Shown in pieces: positions 59,370 through 64,000 of a stretch of 64,000 nt of DNA; the stretch's first letter is position 1, and each line of letters opens with the position of its first letter. The notes under the pieces were generated by a model. That model was not told the origin of the DNA. It did no database searches and saw only the letters and a program-made list of their open reading frames with translations. This DNA is from Agromyces sp. 3263 (GTDB taxonomy: Bacteria > Actinomycetota > Actinomycetes > Actinomycetales > Microbacteriaceae). Location of the stretch: positions 1,116,001 through 1,180,000 of the forward strand of contig NZ_JAVDUV010000002.1 in NCBI RefSeq assembly GCF_031456545.1, written 5' to 3'. The position numbers were made by a program, and so were the translations under genes.

Positions 59370-60263
59370 CTACGCTTCGACCGGCGCGGCCGCGGCTCGC
59401 GCGATCGCCAGGAAGTCCTCGACCCGCAGCTGCTCGCCGCGCGACTGCGGATCGACGCCGGCGCGTTCGAGCGTCTCGCTGGCCGACGACGAGGAGCCGC
59501 CGAGCACGCTCGAGAGGGACTGGCGCAGCATCTTGCGGCGCTGCTGGAACGCGGCGTCGACGAGCGCGAACGTCGCCTTGCGTTCCTCCTCGGTGCCGGG
59601 CTGCTCGCCACGGGCGAAACCGACGAGCACCGAGTCGACGTTGGGCACGGGCCAGAACACCATGCGCGACACCTGGCCGGCGAGCCGCCAGCGCCCCCAC
59701 CAGGCGGCCTTGGCGCTCGGCGATCCGTAGACCTTCGAGCCGGGCTCGGCGGCGAGCCGGTGCCCGACCTCGGCCTGCACCATGACGATGCCCGACTGCA
59801 GCGACGGGATGTGCTCGAGCAGGTGCAGCAGCACGGGCACCGACACGTTGTACGGCAGGTTGGCGACGAGCCGCACGGGGTCGCCGGGCAGCTCGGTGAC
59901 GCGCAGCGCGTCGGCGTGGACGACGGTGAGCGACGTTCCGGGCTGCATGATGCTCACGGTGTGCGGCAGCTGCTCGGCCAGGCGCCCGTCGATCTCGACG
60001 GCGATCACGGATGCCCCGGCCTCGAGCAGCCCGAGCGTGAGCGATCCGAGTCCGGGGCCGATCTCGAGCACGGTCTCGCCGCGCTGCACGCCGGCGGTCT
60101 GCACGATACGACGCACGGTATTGGCGTCGTGCACGAAGTTCTGCCCGAGCTTCTTCGTCGGGGTGACGTCGAGCAGTTCGGCGAGGTCGCGGATCTCGGC
60201 GGGGCCCAGCAGGCGCGGCGTGGCGTCGCCACCGCCGTCGGCCTCATGCCGGTGCGCGTTCAC
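59370..60263 (-). CDS. ksgA: 16S rRNA dimethyladenosine methyltransferase
   Basis: The 297-residue enzyme dimethylates two adjacent adenines in the 3' hairpin of 16S rRNA using SAM. It shows [23 protein letters not shown], the SAM-binding [31 protein letters not shown], the catalytic [15 protein letters not shown] and the C-terminal VRFARGEQ-like helical domain. The GTG start overlaps the tatD stop (GTGA), in the order metG-tatD-ksgA. The rpfB gene that sits between tatD and ksgA in mycobacteria is absent. Confidence 0.96.
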   Translation of the reverse strand: MNAHRHEADGGGDATPRLLGPAEIRDLAELLDVTPTKKLGQNFVHDANTVRRIVQTAGVQRGETVLEIGPGLGSLTLGLLEAGASVIAVEIDGRLAEQLPHTVSIMQPGTSLTVVHADALRVTELPGDPVRLVANLPYNVSVPVLLHLLEHIPSLQSGIVMVQAEVGHRLAAEPGSKVYGSPSAKAAWWGRWRLAGQVSRMVFWPVPNVDSVLVGFARGEQPGTEEERKATFALVDAAFQQRRKMLRQSLSSVLGGSSSSASETLERAGVDPQSRGEQLRVEDFLAIARAAAAPVEA

Positions 60264-61198
60264 GCCGTCGACTCCCGCACGGCCTCATCATGCCACGGGC
60301 CGTACACGGCCACCGTGTTCGACGCGATCCGCGCGCACAACTCGTCGAGGTCGTCGCCGAGCACCTCGGCCATGAACCGCACGGTGTGCGGCACGAGGTA
60401 GGGCGCGTTCGGGCGCCCGCGCAGCGGCACGGGCGTGAGGTACGGGGCATCCGTCTCGACGAGGATGCGGTCGCGCGGGGCGACCCGCAGCGCCTCGCGC
60501 AGGTTCTCGGCGTTCTTGAACGTCACGTTGCCGGCGAACGAGAGGTACCAGCCCTCGGATGCCGCGAGCCGGGCGAGCTCCTCGCCCCCGGAGAAGCAGT
60601 GGAACACCGTGCGCTCGGGGGCGCCCACGCGGCGGAGCGTCTCGACCACGTCGTCGTGCGCGTCGCGGTCGTGGATCTGCAGGGCCAGCCCGTGCCGCTT
60701 CGCGATGTCGAGGTGCGCCTCGAACGAGCGGAACTGGGCGCCCCTGCCGTCGTCGCCGGTGCGGAAGAAGTCGAGCCCCGTCTCGCCGATCGCGCGAACG
60801 CGCGGGCGGGCGGCGAGCTCGTCGATGACGGCGAGGGCGTCGTCGAGGGTTCCGGATGCCTCGAGCTCGGGCGCCTCGTTCGGGTGCAGGGCCACCGCGG
60901 CGAGGAGTCGCGGCTCGCGCTCGGCCACGTCGGCCGACCAGCGGGAGGTCGCGACATCCGTGCCCACCTGCACGGCGCCGACGACGCCGACGGATGCCGC
61001 GCGCTCGAGGTGCTCGTGCACGTCGAGCGGCAGCGCGCCGTCGGCGATCTCGAGATGCGTGTGGTTGTCGTACACGCCCACGGCCAGCGGCTCGGGCGGC
61101 GGCGGGTACTCCACGGCGCGGCCGCCGTCGGAGCGCGTTCGCAGGTGCTCGGGCGAGGCGCCTGTCGGCGCGGCGCCCGAAGCCGAGGCGTCCGTCAC
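60260..61198 (-). CDS. tatD: TatD-family metal-dependent DNase
   Basis: The 312-residue amidohydrolase-fold protein has the metal site [11 protein letters not shown], the region [61 protein letters not shown], then [14 protein letters not shown] and the final metal Asp in [25 protein letters not shown]. It is a 3'-5' exonuclease-type enzyme. It follows metG by 16 bases and overlaps ksgA. Confidence 0.95.
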   Translation of the reverse strand: MTDASASGAAPTGASPEHLRTRSDGGRAVEYPPPPEPLAVGVYDNHTHLEIADGALPLDVHEHLERAASVGVVGAVQVGTDVATSRWSADVAEREPRLLAAVALHPNEAPELEASGTLDDALAVIDELAARPRVRAIGETGLDFFRTGDDGRGAQFRSFEAHLDIAKRHGLALQIHDRDAHDDVVETLRRVGAPERTVFHCFSGGEELARLAASEGWYLSFAGNVTFKNAENLREALRVAPRDRILVETDAPYLTPVPLRGRPNAPYLVPHTVRFMAEVLGDDLDELCARIASNTVAVYGPWHDEAVRESTA

Positions 61199-61214
61199 GC
61201 GGCGGCTCCCGCCC

Positions 61215-62774
61215 TCACTCCGAGACCTCGATGCGCGGGAACAGCGCCTCGAGCGGCGCGACCCGCTCGCCGACCGTCCACTCGTGCGCGCGGTCGATGC
61301 GCTGCTGCTGGACGGCGCCGGGGGCGCCGAGCGCCGTCCACAGCTTCGCGGTCGCCTCGGGCAGCACCGGCGAGAGCAGCACGGCGAGCGTGCCGAGGCC
61401 GTGATACGCCGTGGCGAGCACCGTCTCGAGGCGCGCGCGCTGGTGCGGGTCCTTCGCGAGGGTCCAGGGCTCCTCCACCGTCAGGTAGCCGTTCAGGGCG
61501 TCGACGAGCTCCCATGTGGCCGCGATCGAGTCGTGGATCGCGAGGCGCCCGATGGCCGACCACGCGGCTTCCGTCGCCCGCGCCTCGATCGCGACGATCT
61601 CGTGATCGGCGGCCGAGAGTTCGGCGGCCGCGGGCACGACGCCGTCGCAGTAGCGGTTGATCATCGCGATGACGCGCGACGCGAGGTTGCCGAAGCCGTT
61701 GGCGAGCTCGGCCTGGTAGCGCGCCGCGAGGTCCTCCCACGAGAACGAGCCGTCCTGGCCGAACGAGATGGCCGAGAGGAAGTAGAACCGGAACGCGTCG
61801 GAGCCGAACGTCTCGGTGATCTGCTCGGGGGCGATGCCGGTGAGCTTGGACTTCGACATCTTCTCGCCCCCGACGAGCAGCCACCCGTGGCCGAAGACGC
61901 CGCGCGGCACGTCGAGCCCCGCCGCCATGAGCATCGCAGGCCAGATCACCGCGTGGAACCGGAGGATGTCCTTGCCGACGATGTGCTGCGCGGGCCAGCG
62001 CCGCGAGAACTCGGTGTCGTCCTGGCCGTAGCCGACCGCGGTGATGTAGTTGAGCAGGGCGTCGAACCACACGTAGACCACGTGCGACTCGTCCCACGGC
62101 ACCTTGACGCCCCAGTCGAACGTCGACCGTGAGATCGACAGGTCGGCGAGCCCCTGCTTCACGAACGAGACGACCTCGTTGCGGGCCGACTCGGGCTGGA
62201 CGAAGTCGGGACGCTCGTCGTAGAGCGCGAGGAGTCGGTCGGCGAACGCCGACATGCGGAAGAAGTAGTTCTTCTCGTGCAGCAACTCGACGGGCTTCGA
62301 GTGGATGGCGCAGACCAGCTGGCCCTCGTACTCGCCCGTGCCCGCCACCAGCTCGGACTGCTGCTTGTACTCCTCGCAGCCGACGCAGTAGTAGCCCTCG
62401 TACTCGCCGGTGTAGATGTGGCCGTCGTCATAGAGCTTCTGCAGGAACTTCTGCACGTTGACCTCGTGCCGCTCCTCGGTGGTGCGGATGAAGTCGTCAT
62501 TGGCGATGTCGATGGTCTCGAGCAGTGGCTTCCACGCGTCGGCGACGAGCTTGTCGGCCCACTCCTGCGGCGTCACGCCGTTGGCGGTCGCGGTGCGCAG
62601 GATCTTCTGCCCGTGCTCGTCGGTACCGGTCAGCGACCAGGTGTCCTCACCCGCCTGGCGGTGCCAGCGCGCGAGCACGTCGGCGGCCACCTCCGTGTAG
62701 GCGTGCCCGATGTGGGGCACGTCGTTCACGTAGAAAATGGGCGTGGTGATATAGAACGAGGAGGCGTCGGCCAT
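61215..62774 (-). CDS. metG: Methionyl-tRNA synthetase
   Basis: The 519-residue class I synthetase has YVNDVPHIGHAYTEVAADVLARW (HIGH motif), the zinc-knuckle-like CVGCEEYKQQSELVAGTG region, MSKSK in VGGEKMSKSKLTGIAPEQI, and the helical anticodon-binding domain. It lacks the C-terminal tRNA-binding dimer domain, as in mycobacteria. The leaderless ATG has TAGGAT seven bases upstream. It opens metG-tatD-ksgA. Confidence 0.97.
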   Translation of the reverse strand: MADASSFYITTPIFYVNDVPHIGHAYTEVAADVLARWHRQAGEDTWSLTGTDEHGQKILRTATANGVTPQEWADKLVADAWKPLLETIDIANDDFIRTTEERHEVNVQKFLQKLYDDGHIYTGEYEGYYCVGCEEYKQQSELVAGTGEYEGQLVCAIHSKPVELLHEKNYFFRMSAFADRLLALYDERPDFVQPESARNEVVSFVKQGLADLSISRSTFDWGVKVPWDESHVVYVWFDALLNYITAVGYGQDDTEFSRRWPAQHIVGKDILRFHAVIWPAMLMAAGLDVPRGVFGHGWLLVGGEKMSKSKLTGIAPEQITETFGSDAFRFYFLSAISFGQDGSFSWEDLAARYQAELANGFGNLASRVIAMINRYCDGVVPAAAELSAADHEIVAIEARATEAAWSAIGRLAIHDSIAATWELVDALNGYLTVEEPWTLAKDPHQRARLETVLATAYHGLGTLAVLLSPVLPEATAKLWTALGAPGAVQQQRIDRAHEWTVGERVAPLEALFPRIEVSE

Positions 62775-62781
62775 GCGCTCA

Positions 62782-62787
62782 ATCCTA
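62782..62787 (-). promoter_or_regulatory. -10 box (TAGGAT) of the metG operon
   Basis: On the minus strand TAGGAT, seven bases (TGAGCGC), then ATG at 62774: leaderless. Confidence 0.55.
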
Positions 62788-62849
62788 TGGGCGAGCGGAT
62801 GCCCCTGCCGCCGGGTTACGCGGCGGCAGGCCTCGTGCGCGTCACGGCG

Positions 62850-63929
62850 TCACCCCCTGCGGGCGCGCTCCGCGCGATGCCGGCGCCGCACGCTGCCGTC
62901 GCCGATGGCGGGCGGCACCGCCTCCTCCACGTCCATGTGCCGATGCGGCGTGGCGACGCCGAGTGTCACGTCCTGCTCCTTGAGGTCGGGCTCCTGCACG
63001 TGCTGTCCGGCGTAGGAGACCACGCGCAGGCCGAGCACGATCTTGCCGGGCGCCTCGCGCTTGTCGAGGGCGCGGTAGGCGTCGGCGACGGCGTCGAGCG
63101 GGAACACGTCGGCGATGGGCAGGCGGATGCGTCGGGCCGCCGCCAGCGCCGCGACCCGGCTGAGCGCCACGACGTCGCCTGCGGAGGCGCGCACGGCACT
63201 GTGGTCGTCGACGGCATCCCAGTCGAGCACGGTGAGCACGCGCGACGGGGGGACCCCGAGAGCGCGAGCTGCGGCGGACTCACCGCCGAGGAAGTCGAGG
63301 AAGGCCGTCACGGGGTGGGTGGTGAGGGCGCGCACTCGCTCGGCGAGTCCCGGTCCGTACCCGGTCGGGAGCACCCCGAACTGGCGCAGGAAGTCGAAGC
63401 GGGTCTCGATGCTCGTGCCGACCACGGTAGCCCCGCGCATGCGGGCGAACTGCGCCGCGAGGCATCCGACGCCCCCGGCCGCCGCCGTCACGACGACCGT
63501 GTCGTTCGGCGTGAGGCCCAGGCCCTCGACGGCGGTCCATGCGGTGGTGCCCGCCGTGTAGAGCGACCCCGCCACCTCCCACGAGAGCGCGGGCGGGCGC
63601 GGCAGCAGGTTCGCCTCGGGAACGACGACGTGCGAGGCCTGCGCGCCGTGGTCGACGAAGCCCATGACCTCTTCGCCGCGCGTGAACCGGGACGCCCCGG
63701 GGCCGACGGCGATCACCACGCCGGCCAGGTCCCGGCCCTGCCGCGCCGGGAGCTGCACGGGCCATCGTCCGGGGTGGTCGCCACGCCGGACGGCGCTCTC
63801 CACGGGGTTCAACCCCGCCGCGAACACCTCGACGAGCACCTCGCCCTCGCCGGGCTCGGGAGTCGGGACCTCGACGACCTCGAGCACCTCGGGGCCGCCG
63901 TGTTCGGAGAACCTGACTTCGTGCGTCAT
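62850..63929 (-). CDS. Quinone oxidoreductase-like MDR protein
   Basis: The ATG at 63929 has GGAGG seven bases upstream and gives 359 residues of the medium-chain dehydrogenase family without structural zinc. The N-terminal GroES-like domain reads VRFSEHGGPEVLEVVEVPTPEPGEGEVLVEVFAAGLNPVE. The nucleotide motif is VVVTAAAGGVGCLAAQFARMRGATVVGTSIE, and DFLGGESAAARALG follows. The end of the family domain is KREAPGKIVLGL (about residue 310). A further 50 basic residues (ending SVRRRHRAERARRG) exceed the usual length. Members reduce quinones or activated alkenes with NADPH. Confidence 0.9.
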   Translation of the reverse strand: MTHEVRFSEHGGPEVLEVVEVPTPEPGEGEVLVEVFAAGLNPVESAVRRGDHPGRWPVQLPARQGRDLAGVVIAVGPGASRFTRGEEVMGFVDHGAQASHVVVPEANLLPRPPALSWEVAGSLYTAGTTAWTAVEGLGLTPNDTVVVTAAAGGVGCLAAQFARMRGATVVGTSIETRFDFLRQFGVLPTGYGPGLAERVRALTTHPVTAFLDFLGGESAAARALGVPPSRVLTVLDWDAVDDHSAVRASAGDVVALSRVAALAAARRIRLPIADVFPLDAVADAYRALDKREAPGKIVLGLRVVSYAGQHVQEPDLKEQDVTLGVATPHRHMDVEEAVPPAIGDGSVRRRHRAERARRG

Positions 63930-64000
63930 GTCGCACCTCCACCGTTGTGCGGTAGGCCCATTCTCCCCCACTTCGGGGGGCAGCGGTGGAAATGTTGCGC

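Overview
The window is one continuous stretch of a GC-rich actinobacterial chromosome. Codon use, the gene families and the gene order point to the family Microbacteriaceae (an Agromyces- or Microbacterium-like organism). That placement is inferred from style and synteny, not from a database search. Coding density is very high: I see 63 protein genes and two tRNAs, no rRNA, no CRISPR array, no insertion sequence with a recognisable transposase, and no prophage. No stretch without a gene exceeds 300 bases. Many genes overlap by 4 bases (ATGA/GTGA). Many first genes of operons have a TANNNT -10 box six or seven bases before the start codon, which is the arrangement of leaderless mRNAs.

Layout. 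1-7.8 kb: uppS (partial), a PAQR/hemolysin III protein, a small membrane protein, a DUF4307 protein, greA, ilvA, an AI-2E-type permease, a YcaQ-like glycosylase, htpX and lemA. 7.9-18.7 kb: an accessory zone with a TetR-regulated ABC-2 exporter, a TetR-regulated operon (MFS permease, PLP amino acid deaminase/aldolase-like enzyme, FAD sugar-lactone oxidase), a Ppx/GppA phosphatase, a CrtI-like FAD oxidoreductase with an SRPBCC partner, and an SDR. 18.7-25.4 kb: small unknowns, a DUF6766 membrane protein, tRNA-Leu(UAA), a large repeat-built wall-anchored protein and a type II NADH dehydrogenase. 25.4-29.4 kb: the division/glycolysis operon eno-ftsB-DUF501-subtilase. 29.6-45 kb: hisS, mazG, nhaA, mfd, an RNase HI fusion, pth, rplY, gntK/gnd and two DUF202 genes. 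45.3-50.1 kb: the operon tRNA-Gln-glmU-prs-fadD-HTH. 50.1-54.2 kb: ArsR/SRPBCC, MarR and metNIQ. 54.5-64 kb: an ABC-F ATPase, ispE, ksgA-tatD-metG and a quinone-oxidoreductase-like gene. Much of this (metG-tatD-ksgA-ispE-ABC-F, pth-rplY-prs-glmU, mfd-mazG-eno-ftsB-DUF501, greA-DUF4307, hemolysin III-uppS) follows an old actinobacterial gene order also seen in mycobacteria.

The most unusual signal is a pair of small cassettes. Each of the two DUF559 (Vsr-fold endonuclease-like) genes is bracketed on both sides by long palindromes. In each locus the two palindromes are related to each other but not to those of the other locus, and the geometry is nearly identical: one palindrome just after the stop codon, the other about 60 bases before the start codon. 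This resembles the REP/RAYT arrangement but with an unrelated nuclease. The second genome-scale signal is a strongly over-represented word, CGGATGCC(GCG), present more than 60 times in both orientations. It forces otherwise rare codons in genes and forms inverted pairs inside terminators, as DNA uptake sequences do in other bacteria.
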